Assembly: GCF_019247635.1 (NCBI RefSeq) | Contig: NZ_JAFBAR010000053.1 | Location: 1-58,106 of the forward strand | DNA length: 58,106 bases | DNA from: Mycobacterium sp. | Lineage (GTDB): Bacteria; Actinomycetota; Actinomycetes; Mycobacteriales; Mycobacteriaceae | Direction: 5' to 3' | Part shown: one piece after another, positions 1-8,487 of the stretch | Position numbering within the stretch: the first letter of the stretch is position 1 | Layout: every line of letters starts with the position of its first letter | Translations under genes and position numbers: made by a program | The notes under the pieces: generated by a model | Databases searched by the model: none | Seen by the model: only the letters and a program-made list of their open reading frames with translations | What the model was told of the DNA's origin: nothing

Positions 1-282
1 ATCTATCCCGCGCAGGTGGAGGCGGCCCTCAACGACTTGCCGGAGATTGCCGATTCTGCAGTTGCGGGCATACCCGATGAACGATTGGGTGAGGTTCCAG
101 TCGCTGCTGTTGTGCTGCACCGCGGCGCCACGGGTGACGGCGAGGCGATCCGGCAAGCCCTCCGGGCCTGCCTGGCCGCCTACGAACTTCCCCGCCGCGT
201 CGTGTTCGTAGACGCAATTCCGCGCCATGAGACCGGCAAGGTCAACCGTGACGAGGTTGCGAAGCTCGTTCAGGAACTGTGA
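1..282 (+). CDS. Acyl-CoA synthetase (AMP-binding), C-terminal fragment cut by the window edge
   Basis: The frame is open from base 1 and begins with IYPAQVEAAL, the start of the small C-terminal domain of ANL-family acyl-CoA synthetases (N-I-Y-P-x-E/Q-V-E). The ending ETGKVNRDEV carries the lysine (in TGKVNR) that catalyses the adenylation half-reaction. The enzyme would activate a carboxylic acid to its CoA ester via an acyl-AMP. Only about 93 C-terminal residues are present. Its stop overlaps the GTG start of the following acyl-CoA dehydrogenase, so the three genes are probably one catabolic operon. The substrate cannot be told from this fragment. Confidence 0.9.
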   Translation: MYPAQVEAALNDLPEIADSAVAGIPDERLGEVPVAAVVLHRGATGDGEAIRQALRACLAAYELPRRVVFVDAIPRHETGKVNRDEVAKLVQEL

Positions 283-1424
283 CCATGGCGACGGATCCAT
301 TGCCCGCACCGATAGCGGTGAGCGACACTGAGTTTCGCGTGCAACTTCGTGAGTGGTTCGCATCGAACCCCGGCCCTGAACTTCCCGCGTCTATCTCCGT
401 GGGCGACGATGTGGGCGTCGATTACGTTGCCGCCCAGCGTCAGTGGCAGAAGCGCCTGGCCCAGGCCGGTTTAGCAGGGATAGCCTGGCCGACTGAGTAC
501 GGCGGCCAAGGTGCATCGCCGCTGCGGCAACTGATTTTTCACGAGGAGCATCAGCGCGCCGGTGGACTTGGCGGTGAGCCATTCTTTGTCGGCTTGTCCC
601 ACGCGGGCCCCACGATCATCGCCGAAGGCACCGAAGAGCAGCGCCGTCGCTGGTTGCCGGGCATTCTCACCGGTGATCTGCTGTTCGCACAGTGCTTCTC
701 CGAGCCTGGTGCCGGTTCGGATCTGGCGTCAATCACCACCCGCGCCATCATCGACGATGGCTATCTGGTCGTGAACGGCCAGAAGCGGTGGAACACCCGC
801 GCTCAGCACGCCGACATGTGCGAACTGCTGGTGCGCACAGACCCCTCCGACCGGTATGGCGGCCTGACCTACGTGATTGCGGATATGCGCACGCCTGGCA
901 TCACCATCCGCCCGATCACCGCCATCACCGGTCGACCGGAATTCTGTGAAGTCTTCTTCGACGACGCGCGTATTCCGTTAAAAAATGTCCTCGGGGAACT
1001 CGGGCAGGGGTGGAAAGTCGCGACAACGACGCTGTTGTTCGAGCGAAGCACCGCGTTCGCGGCCACGGTCATCGGTCTGCAACGGGTGGTCGTTGAGCTT
1101 GCCGAGACGTACGCCGACGACATCGTGTTACGGCAGCAGCTGGTTGAGCTGGCCGACGACGTGAACGTCGCTCGCGCGCTGCTCTATAAAAGCGTGTCCG
1201 AGCAGAAGCACGGCGAGGAACCGGGACCGGCCAGCAGCGCCCTGAAACTGATCGCCACTGAGCTAAACCACCGAATCCGCAAGTTCGCAGTACTGGCCGG
1301 CGAGACCGACATCTACGACTATTTCGAATCATTCGGTCTGCTCATCGGTGGCGGCACGTCCGAGGTACAGCGCAACATCATCGCCGAACGGGTGTTGGGG
1401 TTGCCGAAAGAGCCTCGCCGGTGA
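279..1424 (+). CDS. Acyl-CoA dehydrogenase (FadE-type), first of a coupled pair
   Basis: This 381-residue flavoprotein would introduce a 2,3 double bond into an acyl-CoA. The FAD/substrate signature CFSEPGAGSDL lies at about 139-149 and the C-terminal motif IGGGTSEVQ at 356-364. The glutamate of the YEGT motif used as base by many family members is replaced by glycine. FERS places a glutamate at 255, the helix-G position used as base by isovaleryl-CoA dehydrogenase. The GTG start overlaps the upstream stop; an in-frame ATG lies two codons later. It overlaps the next dehydrogenase by four bases, the arrangement typical of mycobacterial two-gene heterotetrameric FadE enzymes that act on steroid or other bulky side chains. 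That role is inference. Confidence 0.93.
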   Translation: MTMATDPLPAPIAVSDTEFRVQLREWFASNPGPELPASISVGDDVGVDYVAAQRQWQKRLAQAGLAGIAWPTEYGGQGASPLRQLIFHEEHQRAGGLGGEPFFVGLSHAGPTIIAEGTEEQRRRWLPGILTGDLLFAQCFSEPGAGSDLASITTRAIIDDGYLVVNGQKRWNTRAQHADMCELLVRTDPSDRYGGLTYVIADMRTPGITIRPITAITGRPEFCEVFFDDARIPLKNVLGELGQGWKVATTTLLFERSTAFAATVIGLQRVVVELAETYADDIVLRQQLVELADDVNVARALLYKSVSEQKHGEEPGPASSALKLIATELNHRIRKFAVLAGETDIYDYFESFGLLIGGGTSEVQRNIIAERVLGLPKEPRR

Positions 1425-2539
1425 GCGGTCACGATCAGTCGATCGTCAACGAGCTACTCGACTTTCTCGACACGCACCTGCCGCGGTTCCGCGCCGAATA
1501 CGGTGAGCGCACCGACTTCGCGGCGAGCCGCGCCTGGCAGCGCCAACTCGACATCGGCGGGTGGGTGGGCCTCGATTGGCCAGCCGAATATGGCGGTCGC
1601 GCACTGAACCTGGCGACCCACGTTGCGTGCGAAGCCGCGCTCAGTGAGTCCGGAGCACCACAGATCGCCGGATTCATTGGTGTCAACACGGTCGCGGCCG
1701 CGATCATGCATTTGGGATCGCCTGAACAGAAACAGTATCTGCCTGGCATCCGAAGCGCCGAACTGCTGTTCTGCCAAGGGTTCAGCGAACCCGGCGCCGG
1801 CAGCGACCTCGCCAGCCTCCGCACCCGCGCGAGCGTTGGCTCCGATGGCTTCGTCCTCGACGGCCAGAAGGTGTGGACATCGCACGGCGCCGAAGGCGAC
1901 CAGTGCTTGGTCTTGGCTCGTACGACTCCGGTAGACAGCAATGGTCGATCCCCCCGCGGTTTGTCGCTGTTTCTTGTGCCGTTGGACGTTCCTGGTGTGA
2001 CGGTGGCGCCGATCATGCAACTGAATGGAGGCGCGGAGTTCGCCGAATTGTTTTTCGACAGCGTGTCGTTGCCTCGGACGGCGCTGCTCGGTCCGCTCGA
2101 CGACGGGTGGCGAGCCGCGATGAGCACCCTGGCCCATGAGCGCGCCGCGGCGATGATGCTGGCGATGCGAACCCGTGCACAGGTGCGAAACGTGACAGGA
2201 CAGCACATGCGCACCGTCCCCGCCTATCGCCGTGACGACCTATTGCGTCTCTACGTCGAATCCGAAGTACTTGGGTTACTCGCCGAACGATCGATCGCAG
2301 AGATCGGCGCGGGCACTGTGGGTCCGGCACAGTCGTTGGTGAAGCTCAGTTGGAGTCAGGTAGATCAACAGTATGCAGAGCTAATTTTCGACCTCCGCGG
2401 CGCTGCAGCCGCCAGCGGGCTTGCACCGGCCGCCACAGATGCTCTGCTCTTCAGCCGCTCGAGCACGATCGCCGCGGGCACCACCGAGGTGATGAAAAAC
2501 ATCTTGAGCGAGCAAGTGCTTGCGCTCCCGCGGTCGTAA
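1421..2539 (+). CDS. Acyl-CoA dehydrogenase (FadE-type), second of a coupled pair
   Basis: This is a 372-residue acyl-CoA dehydrogenase. The signature GFSEPGAGSDL lies near 120-130, QKVWTSHG near 149-156 and the C-terminal motif AAGTTEVMKN near the end. As in its partner, the usual C-terminal YEGT glutamate is absent (AAGTT), while AHERA keeps a helix-G glutamate at about 240. The GTG start overlaps the partner's stop (GTGA), so the two are translated together and probably form one mixed complex. About 120 bp separate it from a decayed gene downstream. Substrate unknown; a cyclic or branched acyl-CoA is plausible given the pair arrangement. Confidence 0.93.
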   Translation: MSGHDQSIVNELLDFLDTHLPRFRAEYGERTDFAASRAWQRQLDIGGWVGLDWPAEYGGRALNLATHVACEAALSESGAPQIAGFIGVNTVAAAIMHLGSPEQKQYLPGIRSAELLFCQGFSEPGAGSDLASLRTRASVGSDGFVLDGQKVWTSHGAEGDQCLVLARTTPVDSNGRSPRGLSLFLVPLDVPGVTVAPIMQLNGGAEFAELFFDSVSLPRTALLGPLDDGWRAAMSTLAHERAAAMMLAMRTRAQVRNVTGQHMRTVPAYRRDDLLRLYVESEVLGLLAERSIAEIGAGTVGPAQSLVKLSWSQVDQQYAELIFDLRGAAAASGLAPAATDALLFSRSSTIAAGTTEVMKNILSEQVLALPRS

Positions 2540-2660
2540 AGGTCATTGCCGCTGTCACAGACCGCTTCCTAGGCGGAAACCTGATTTGCGGCGAACGCCA
2601 TGGTTGTTGGTGCATTCGGGGTCAAGATGGCTTAGACCAGGAGCTGGAAGGATTTCCCCG

Positions 2661-3326
2661 GTGAGCATTTCGCGGCTGCTCGAGATGGCAGCGACGAGTG
2701 ATCCCGACAGGATCGCCGTCGTGAGCGACGGCGTTCGGCTCACTGCCGCCGAATTGAGCGACCTCTCCGATCCCGCGGCGGCAATTATCACTGGTTCGGG
2801 TGCCCAGCACGTTGCGTATGTCGGTGTTGGCGGGGTCTTACAACCGCTTCTGGCCTTCGCCTCGGCGCGTGCAGCCGTGCCGTACACGCCGATCAACTAC
2901 CGGTGTGAGGGTATTTAGGAACTGCTCTCCCGACTAGCCAATCCACCACTTGTCGTGATCGACTCGCGCTACCGCGCGGCGGTTGGGGAACGATTCGACC
3001 GCGTAATAGAGAGCCGCGACTTCTTGACGCGCACGCGCGATCCGGAGCCGCTGGGTAAACCGCTACCGGTGCGAATCATGGACGGTACCGGTGCGGTGCG
3101 ATAGCCGGTCCGCGCCGTTAAGGATCGCTCACATGCTGTCGCCGGCGGCGAGACCGTGCCGCCATGGGTGCTCGCGATGGTCCCTGCTACAGGAAACGTC
3201 CCGCGGTTCGTCGTCGCCGTGGCGATCATGGGTGAGACGATCGCGCGCCGGTTGTCAGAAACGAAACGGCGACAACTCAAGTTCGTAGCTACCCGGATCA
3301 ACGCGTGGTGGAATCAAAGGAATTAA
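2661..3326 (+). pseudogene. Decayed acyl-CoA synthetase N-terminus with in-frame stops
   Basis: A GTG with a GGAAGGA ribosome site opens a frame reading SISRLLEMAATSDPDRIAVV and ARAAVPYTPINYR, typical of the N-terminus of FadD-type synthetases. A TAG at 2916-2918 interrupts it. The same frame resumes as ELLSRLANPPLVVIDSRY, which still fits the family, then meets a second TAG at 3102-3104 and runs on as an open tail of about 70 codons to TAA at 3324. That tail (PPWVLAMVPATGNVPRFVV) does not look like a synthetase and I do not recognise it, so an internal deletion may have joined two genes. No adenylation core (SGTTGxPK) remains. Loss of function is near certain for the synthetase. Confidence 0.72.
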
Positions 3327-3592
3327 CGACACCCGGCATCACCACGTCGGCACCTGGTCGAACCATTCGAGGTCACCACCAGGTATCCGGACATCCCTTC
3401 ACCAGCCGTGAGATCGCTGGTCAACGACTCAGCTGAAAAATCTCAACCCGTGTCGTAGGTGGCCGAGTCCCCCTCGGGCACAATTTGCCTGGTGTGTCGC
3501 CGACGATCTTGGCCACGGCACCGAAGTTGTAAAGCAGCGTGAAAGATGTTGTTAACGTGCCGGCCCCGCGTCGTAGGCTGAGCGAGACAACC

Positions 3593-4270
3593 ATGAACCC
3601 ACCGAGTGGCTTTCTAAGGCGCACCGCAATGCGCACCTTCCACGACCGCCGCGAGGCGGGCCGCGTCCTGGCGGGGCAACTCGCGGCATACCGCGACGCG
3701 AACGATTTGCTCGTGCTGGGGCTGGCGCGGGGGGGCGTGCCCGTGGGCTGGGAGGTCGCGTCGGCACTGCACGCCCCGCTGGACGTGTTCCTGGTGCGCA
3801 AACTCGGGGTGCCGCGGTGGAGCGAACTGGCCATGGGCGCACTGGCCAGCGGCGGTGGGCTCGTGATGAACGACAGCGTGGTTTCCAGCCTGCACATCAC
3901 CGACCAGCAGGTGCGCGAGGTGATCGAGAGCGAGACGGTCGAACTCCGCCGACGCGAGCACGCATACCGGGGTGGCCGCCCCCCGGCCAACGCACGCGGC
4001 AAGACGGTGATCCTGGTCGATGACGGGGTCGCCACCGGTGCCAGCATGCTGGCTGCGGTCCGGGCGCTGCGGGCAGAAGGCCCGAAATCGATCGTCGTCG
4101 CGGTTCCCGTCGCGCCGCCGTCAGCGTGCCGCGAGCTCGCGCGGGAGGCCGAGGACGTGGTGAGCGTCAGTAGCCCAATCGTCTTCGATGCCGTCGGAGA
4201 GGTGTATGCCGATTTTCGCCAGGTCAGCGACGACGAGGTGCGCGACCTATTGGCCACACCGACCGTCTGA
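3593..4270 (+). CDS. Phosphoribosyltransferase-family protein (Rv2143-like)
   Basis: The single domain is a type I phosphoribosyltransferase fold. [17 protein letters not shown] and the PRPP loop [14 protein letters not shown] are clear, the latter giving the acidic pair and the Thr/Gly residues that hold the pyrophosphate. The substrate base cannot be predicted; this family is often found as a stand-alone or hydrolase-linked protein of unknown role. Three in-frame ATG/GTG starts exist. ATG 3593 is used here, but ATG 3629 ([18 protein letters not shown]) matches the usual start of the family equally well. It converges on the neighbouring membrane-protein gene with a two-base gap. Confidence 0.85.
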   Translation: MNPPSGFLRRTAMRTFHDRREAGRVLAGQLAAYRDANDLLVLGLARGGVPVGWEVASALHAPLDVFLVRKLGVPRWSELAMGALASGGGLVMNDSVVSSLHITDQQVREVIESETVELRRREHAYRGGRPPANARGKTVILVDDGVATGASMLAAVRALRAEGPKSIVVAVPVAPPSACRELAREAEDVVSVSSPIVFDAVGEVYADFRQVSDDEVRDLLATPTV

Positions 4271-4272
4271 CG

Positions 4273-4632
4273 CTATTTGGCGTTCTCTTCGCCGCTCTTA
4301 TCGGCGGGTACGGTCGACTCCGCCGGCTCTGCGGATTCGTCGGTGACGGTATCGTCCGACTCGTCCTCGTTGGGCGCTTCCTCCGGGTAGTCGACGGCGT
4401 CCTCGTCCTCGTCGTCCCCGGCTGCCTCATCTTCGTCTTCGTCTTCGTCTTCTTCGTCTTCGTCGCCCGCATCACGTCGCTGCCGTTCGCGTACCGCGTC
4501 GATGATCAACAGCACCACGCCCAGGACACTGGCACCGATGCACACCCAGGCCACCAACTCGTTGCTGGTAACCACGGCGAACACCAACGCGACGAGCCCG
4601 ATAACGGCTAACACCAGGGCGATGATCAGCAT
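4273..4632 (-). CDS. Small membrane protein with long acidic tail (Rv2144c-like)
   Basis: The product has 119 residues. Two hydrophobic segments (about 1-22 and 27-46) form a hairpin, followed by VRERQRR at the membrane face and then a cytoplasmic tail of more than 60 residues dominated by Asp and Glu. The tail is encoded by tandem GAA/GAC-type codons, so it is low-complexity and probably disordered. It lies just beyond wag31 at the tail of the division cluster, a position conserved in mycobacteria. Function is unknown. I see no catalytic motif; an anchor or electrostatic partner role is conceivable but not shown. Confidence 0.85.
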   Translation of the reverse strand: MLIIALVLAVIGLVALVFAVVTSNELVAWVCIGASVLGVVLLIIDAVRERQRRDAGDEDEEDEDEDEDEAAGDDEDEDAVDYPEEAPNEDESDDTVTDESAEPAESTVPADKSGEENAK

Positions 4633-4707
4633 TGCGCATCCTCCAGCCGACGGCGACTGCCAAACCTACCACTGCGTGTCAGCCGTGGAGTTCGGCGCGC
4701 CGCTGGA

Positions 4708-5520
4708 CTAGTTGTTACCCCGATTGAACTGGTCGAACCCGCCGGCGTCCGCGCTGGAGTCGACCGGGGCCGCCGATCCCCGCTGACCGAGCTCCTCGAG
4801 CTGGGATTCCAGGTACGTCTTGAGCCGGGTGCGGTACTCACGTTCGAACGTGCGCAGCTGCTCGAGGCGGCCTTCCAGCACCGTGCGCTGCTGGTTGATG
4901 GTTCCCATGATCTCGGAATGCTTGCGTTCGGCGTCCGCCTGCAGGGCGTCCGCCTTCTCCTGCGCCTGGCGCAACTGGCTTTCGGACCGGGTCGACGCGT
5001 CGGCCAGCATGGCGTCAGCACGCTGCCGGGCGTCGGTGACCGTGGTCTCAGCGGTGTGCCGGGCTTCGCTGATGATCTGCTCGGCGTTGGCGCGGGCATC
5101 GGCGAGCATCTTGTCCGACTCGGCCTTCGCTGTGCTGGTCAGCCGGTCGGCGGTGTCCTGGGCCAGACCCAGCACGCGAGCGGCCTTCAAGGCCTGCTCC
5201 TCGGTGGTGCCGGCCGAGGCGACGGGTGCCTGGGCGACGGGTGCGGGTGGAGGCTTGACAGGTTCGGGTTCGGGTTCGAAGACCGGCATGGCCTGGGTCG
5301 GCTGGGCAGCGACACCTGCACCGGCGCCGCCACCCGCGGCCAACTCCTGGTCCAGCTCGTTGATCCGCTGGCGCAGATCGGAGTTCTCCTCGATGAGCCG
5401 CGTCAGCTCGTTCTCCACCAGGTCGAGAAAAGCGTCGACCTCGTCTTCGTTGTAGCCCCGCTTGCCGATTGGCGGCTTACTGAACGCCACATTATGGACG
5501 TCGGCTGGTGTAAGCGGCAT
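4708..5520 (-). CDS. wag31: Wag31/DivIVA, polar growth organiser
   Basis: The product is the 270-residue DivIVA homologue that marks the cell poles and directs wall synthesis. The N-terminal membrane-binding domain starts [20 protein letters not shown], with a first coiled coil to about residue 60. A Pro/Gly/Glu-rich linker follows, then a long heptad-rich coiled coil from about 105 to 245. Thr75 in the linker (QPTQAMP) corresponds to Thr73 of the M. tuberculosis protein, reported as the PknA phosphorylation site. The ATG follows GAGGGG. A probable promoter lies about 40 bp upstream, so it can be transcribed separately from the yggT-sepF genes. Confidence 0.97.
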   Translation of the reverse strand: MPLTPADVHNVAFSKPPIGKRGYNEDEVDAFLDLVENELTRLIEENSDLRQRINELDQELAAGGGAGAGVAAQPTQAMPVFEPEPEPVKPPPAPVAQAPVASAGTTEEQALKAARVLGLAQDTADRLTSTAKAESDKMLADARANAEQIISEARHTAETTVTDARQRADAMLADASTRSESQLRQAQEKADALQADAERKHSEIMGTINQQRTVLEGRLEQLRTFEREYRTRLKTYLESQLEELGQRGSAAPVDSSADAGGFDQFNRGNN

Positions 5521-5556
5521 TGTTTTCCCCTCGAGTTCCTGTCAAACGATCTGGAA

Positions 5557-5587
5557 AGTGTAGAACGGAGTGGTAGCCGTTGTGCAA
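5557..5587 (-). promoter_or_regulatory. Probable SigA-type promoter of wag31
   Basis: On the minus strand TTGCAC (5587-5582) and TACACT (5562-5557) are separated by 19 bases, and the -10 box lies about 37 bases before the wag31 ATG. The 226-bp gap to the upstream gene is more AT-rich than its surroundings. Supported only by motif match. Confidence 0.45.
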
Positions 5588-5746
5588 CTGCCGTCCATCC
5601 TGTCACACCAGACTCGGCGGTTGCCGATTAGACCAATAAATAAGGACCGATTTCAGACTTTAAGGGAAATGAAATCGAAATCCTTAGCTCCGAAATCCGA
5701 CCGCATCAAAACCGTCGCCGAACCGTGGCCGATGATCTTCAGACGC

Positions 5747-6040
5747 TCAGGCGGAGGCCCCCAGAGCCAGTTGCATGCCGATAAACGCAACCAACAACAG
5801 CACCATGATGGACAGATCAAAGCGGACCGCGCCAATGGTCAGTTGCGGGATCAGCCGACGCAGCAGTTTCACCGGCGGATCTGTGATCGACAGGATGATC
5901 TCCAGGATCACCACGGTGATGCCGGTGGGACGCCAGTCACGGCTGAACGAGCGGATGAACTCGACGACCACCCGCGCGATCAACAGGAGCCAGAAAACGA
6001 ACAGCACCAAACCAAGGATGTGAAGAAACAGCACCAGCAA
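5747..6040 (-). CDS. YggT-family membrane protein (Rv2146c-like)
   Basis: The product is a 97-residue integral membrane protein. Two hydrophobic stretches (about 2-25 and 72-94) flank a loop containing RPTGITVVILEIILSITDPPVKLLRRLIP, quoted here only for its pattern TDPPVKxLRRxIP, which is the YggT hallmark. YggT proteins sit in many Gram-positive division clusters next to sepF and divIVA and are thought to help septation or osmotic tolerance. Here the gene lies between sepF and wag31, supporting a division-associated role. No enzymatic motif is visible. Confidence 0.88.
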   Translation of the reverse strand: MLVLFLHILGLVLFVFWLLLIARVVVEFIRSFSRDWRPTGITVVILEIILSITDPPVKLLRRLIPQLTIGAVRFDLSIMVLLLVAFIGMQLALGASA

Positions 6041-6214
6041 TTGGAAGCCCCGACCTTACCGATGAACCTGTGGTAGCCCGCATAGCGCGCGGCCAACATC
6101 TCGCAGCCAGCCTACCGACTCCGGGGGCCGGCCCACATCTTGTGACGTCCTCCCAGAAAGCGCCGAGCCCGGCGGTCACCTAGTGACAACCGGGCTAGAC
6201 GGTGAGCGTTTGCG

Positions 6215-6862
6215 TTATTGGTAAGCGTAGAAGCCGGTTTCGGCTATCCGGCGGCGTTCCTCGGGAGATACGTCGACGTCGGCGGGCGACAGCAGAAACA
6301 CCTTGGTCGCAACCTTGTCGAACGAGCCGCGCAGGGCGAAGGCCAGGCCGGCCGCGAAGTCGACCAGCCGTTTGGCGTCTGCGTTGTCCATCGACACCAG
6401 GTCCATGATGACCGGGGTGCCGTCCCGGAACCGTTCACCGATGGTGCGGGCCTCGCTGTAGTCCTTGGGCCGCAGCGTGGTGATCTTCGACAGCGGGTGG
6501 CCTTCCTCGAACATCATCGCCATCCGGCGCGGGTCCATCGCCAGCGCGCCGCGGGTGGAGCCGCTGCGCAGCCACGACCCCAGGCGCGGGCGTCCCATCT
6601 CGGGGCGGTCGAACTCGCGGCCCCGGAAGGGCGGCGGCTCATCCGCGTAGCCGCCGCGATAGCTGCTGGGCGGCGGGTAGTCCGGCTCGCGAAGATCGCC
6701 ACGGGGATCCTCGTAGTCGCGACCCTCGTAGCGGCCATACCCGTCGTCGAATCGAGGACGAGGGAAACCGCGGGAGGGGGCGCGGTCGTCGTAGTACTCG
6801 TCGTCGTAGTCCTCCATCGGAGCCATCCCGAAGTAGGCCTTGACCTTGTGCAGTGTGCTCAT
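6215..6862 (-). CDS. sepF: SepF, FtsZ-ring membrane anchor
   Basis: The product has 215 residues. The N-terminal [15 protein letters not shown] is a short amphipathic segment expected to bind membrane. A disordered linker of about 95 residues rich in Asp, Tyr, Arg, Pro and Gly follows, then the compact SepF core from about 120 ([19 protein letters not shown]) with [19 protein letters not shown] and [14 protein letters not shown]. SepF tethers FtsZ to the membrane in actinobacteria that lack FtsA. Its place in the ftsZ-wag31 interval agrees with this. The ATG lies about 70 bp after the yggS-like gene. Confidence 0.95.
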   Translation of the reverse strand: MSTLHKVKAYFGMAPMEDYDDEYYDDRAPSRGFPRPRFDDGYGRYEGRDYEDPRGDLREPDYPPPSSYRGGYADEPPPFRGREFDRPEMGRPRLGSWLRSGSTRGALAMDPRRMAMMFEEGHPLSKITTLRPKDYSEARTIGERFRDGTPVIMDLVSMDNADAKRLVDFAAGLAFALRGSFDKVATKVFLLSPADVDVSPEERRRIAETGFYAYQ

Positions 6863-6930
6863 TGCGTGTGACCCCTTCTAGCCCCTGGGATTTCTGTTGT
6901 CTGTGATGAAGGTGTGACTACAGTGACTAA

Positions 6931-7719
6931 TTACGGTGACCGTAACCGGCGCGGGCCCAATAGCGCGGTACCGACACGCACACACGTCGAACCATGTTTG
7001 ACGGCAATTTCCAAGTCGTTCGACATACCCGCGGACAATCCCAGCGCATTCGGGTGCGATTTCAGTACCCTGCGGTGCTCCAATCGCAGCCGCTCAAACG
7101 CCTGATCGAGGTCCCAATCCAACGGGGGGATGCCCATTAACCCGATCAGTTCCAGGCTCTGCGACTGCTCGACCTGGTCGCACACCCGGTCGACCGCGCC
7201 CGACGCCGTGAGGTCAACGCCACCGCGCGACACGTCGCCGTCGAGGCTGACCTGGATGTAGACCCGAAGCGGATCTTCCCGACGGCCCTCGCCCAGGGCG
7301 GTGGTCACCGCGCGATCCAACGCGGTCACCAATTGCGGGCTGTCGACCGAGTGCGCGGTGTGCGCCCAGCGCGCCAGCGATCGGGCCTTCTTTCGCTGGA
7401 TCTGGCCCACCATGTGCCAGTGCATGGTCCGCGAGTCCGTGTGCGCCGACCCCGTCAAAAGCGCAGTGAGTTCGGTCACTTTCGCCGAAGCTTCTTGCTC
7501 TCGCGATTCGCCAACCGCCCTAACACCCAATCTCGACAAAATCGCAACGTCGGTTGCTGGAAAGAATTTGGTAATGGGGAGAAGTTCAATTTCGCTGACA
7601 TTGCGGCCGGTGGCTTCGGCGGCCATCGCAAGCCTGGATCGCAGCGACGCCAACGCATGGGTCAATTCCGATTCGCGGTTACTCCCGCTTGATCCCGGGT
7701 CCGACAGACCAACCGCCAT
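6931..7719 (-). CDS. YggS-family pyridoxal-phosphate homeostasis protein
   Basis: The product has 262 residues. This single-domain alanine-racemase-like barrel binds PLP through the lysine in ELLPITKFFPATDV. HWHMVGQIQRKKAR and the C-terminal LSAGMSNDLEIAVKHGST (phosphate-binding and metal-site region) are diagnostic. Members buffer PLP and amino-acid pools and have no clear catalytic reaction. The frame is open further upstream into the preceding gene, but the ATG at 7719 starts 5 bp after that gene's stop and fits the usual length, so it is preferred. The pairing with a YfiH gene directly after ftsZ is common in Gram-positive bacteria. Confidence 0.92.
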   Translation of the reverse strand: MAVGLSDPGSSGSNRESELTHALASLRSRLAMAAEATGRNVSEIELLPITKFFPATDVAILSRLGVRAVGESREQEASAKVTELTALLTGSAHTDSRTMHWHMVGQIQRKKARSLARWAHTAHSVDSPQLVTALDRAVTTALGEGRREDPLRVYIQVSLDGDVSRGGVDLTASGAVDRVCDQVEQSQSLELIGLMGIPPLDWDLDQAFERLRLEHRRVLKSHPNALGLSAGMSNDLEIAVKHGSTCVRVGTALLGPRRLRSP

Positions 7720-7724
7720 GGCCG

Positions 7725-8432
7725 TCACTCCATCCAGACCAGCGACGCCAGCCGCCCGGTCGGCGCATCCCGGCGGTGGCTGAACAAGGACGGATCGGCC
7801 ACCGTGCAGCGCGGATCGATGTCGATCGACGTGATGCCCAAACCGCGCAGCTGACAAGCGATTCCGGCCCGAAGATCGAGGCCCGGTGTCCCGCGCGAGG
7901 TGGTGGTGCGACTGCCCGGCAGCGTCTTTTCGACCTCATCGGCCATGGCGGCGGGCACTTCATAATTGCGGCCGCTGACCGCAGGACCCAGCAGCACCGA
8001 TATGTCGCCGACGTGGGCACCCAGGCCCACCATCGCCTCCACCGCGCGCGCCACCACACCCCGCTGGGCGCCGACGCGGCCGGCGTGGACGGCCGCGGCT
8101 ACGCCGGCGCGCGCGTCGGCCATCAAGACCGGCACGCAATCGGCCGTCACGACGGCAAGCGCCAGTCGGGGCATTCGGGTGACCACCGCGTCGGTGTCGT
8201 CGAAAGCACCGTCACGCGGTCCGTCGACCACCTCGACCCGATCGCCGTGGACCTGGTTCATCCACACCACCCGATCGCCGGGCAGGCCAATGGCCGCGGC
8301 CAGCCGGGCTCGGTTGGCGGCCACCGCCGCCGGGTCGTCACCGACGTGATCGCCCAGGTTGAAGGTGTCGAACGGCGGCGGCGACACACCTCCGGCCCGG
8401 GTGGTCGTCACCCGCCGGACGCGCACGCTCAC
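7725..8432 (-). CDS. yfiH: YfiH/laccase-domain (DUF152, multi-copper polyphenol oxidoreductase-like) protein
   Basis: The product has about 235 residues. Conserved metal-site motifs are MNQVHGDRV, VVTADCVPVLMAD and VAAAVHAGRVG, giving the His-Cys-His set of the family. Although long named a laccase, the family was later linked to purine nucleoside cleavage; the activity of this protein is not established. A GTG start at 8432 (SVRVRRVTTTRAGG) is chosen because residues further upstream do not resemble the family and would run into ftsZ. It lies 55 bp after ftsZ and is followed at once by the yggS-like gene. Confidence 0.9.
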   Translation of the reverse strand: MSVRVRRVTTTRAGGVSPPPFDTFNLGDHVGDDPAAVAANRARLAAAIGLPGDRVVWMNQVHGDRVEVVDGPRDGAFDDTDAVVTRMPRLALAVVTADCVPVLMADARAGVAAAVHAGRVGAQRGVVARAVEAMVGLGAHVGDISVLLGPAVSGRNYEVPAAMADEVEKTLPGSRTTTSRGTPGLDLRAGIACQLRGLGITSIDIDPRCTVADPSLFSHRRDAPTGRLASLVWME

Positions 8433-8487
8433 ATGCCCAGTATCCGGAATCCTTAAGGCATGCGACGTGTCGCAGTCACCGGGCACC

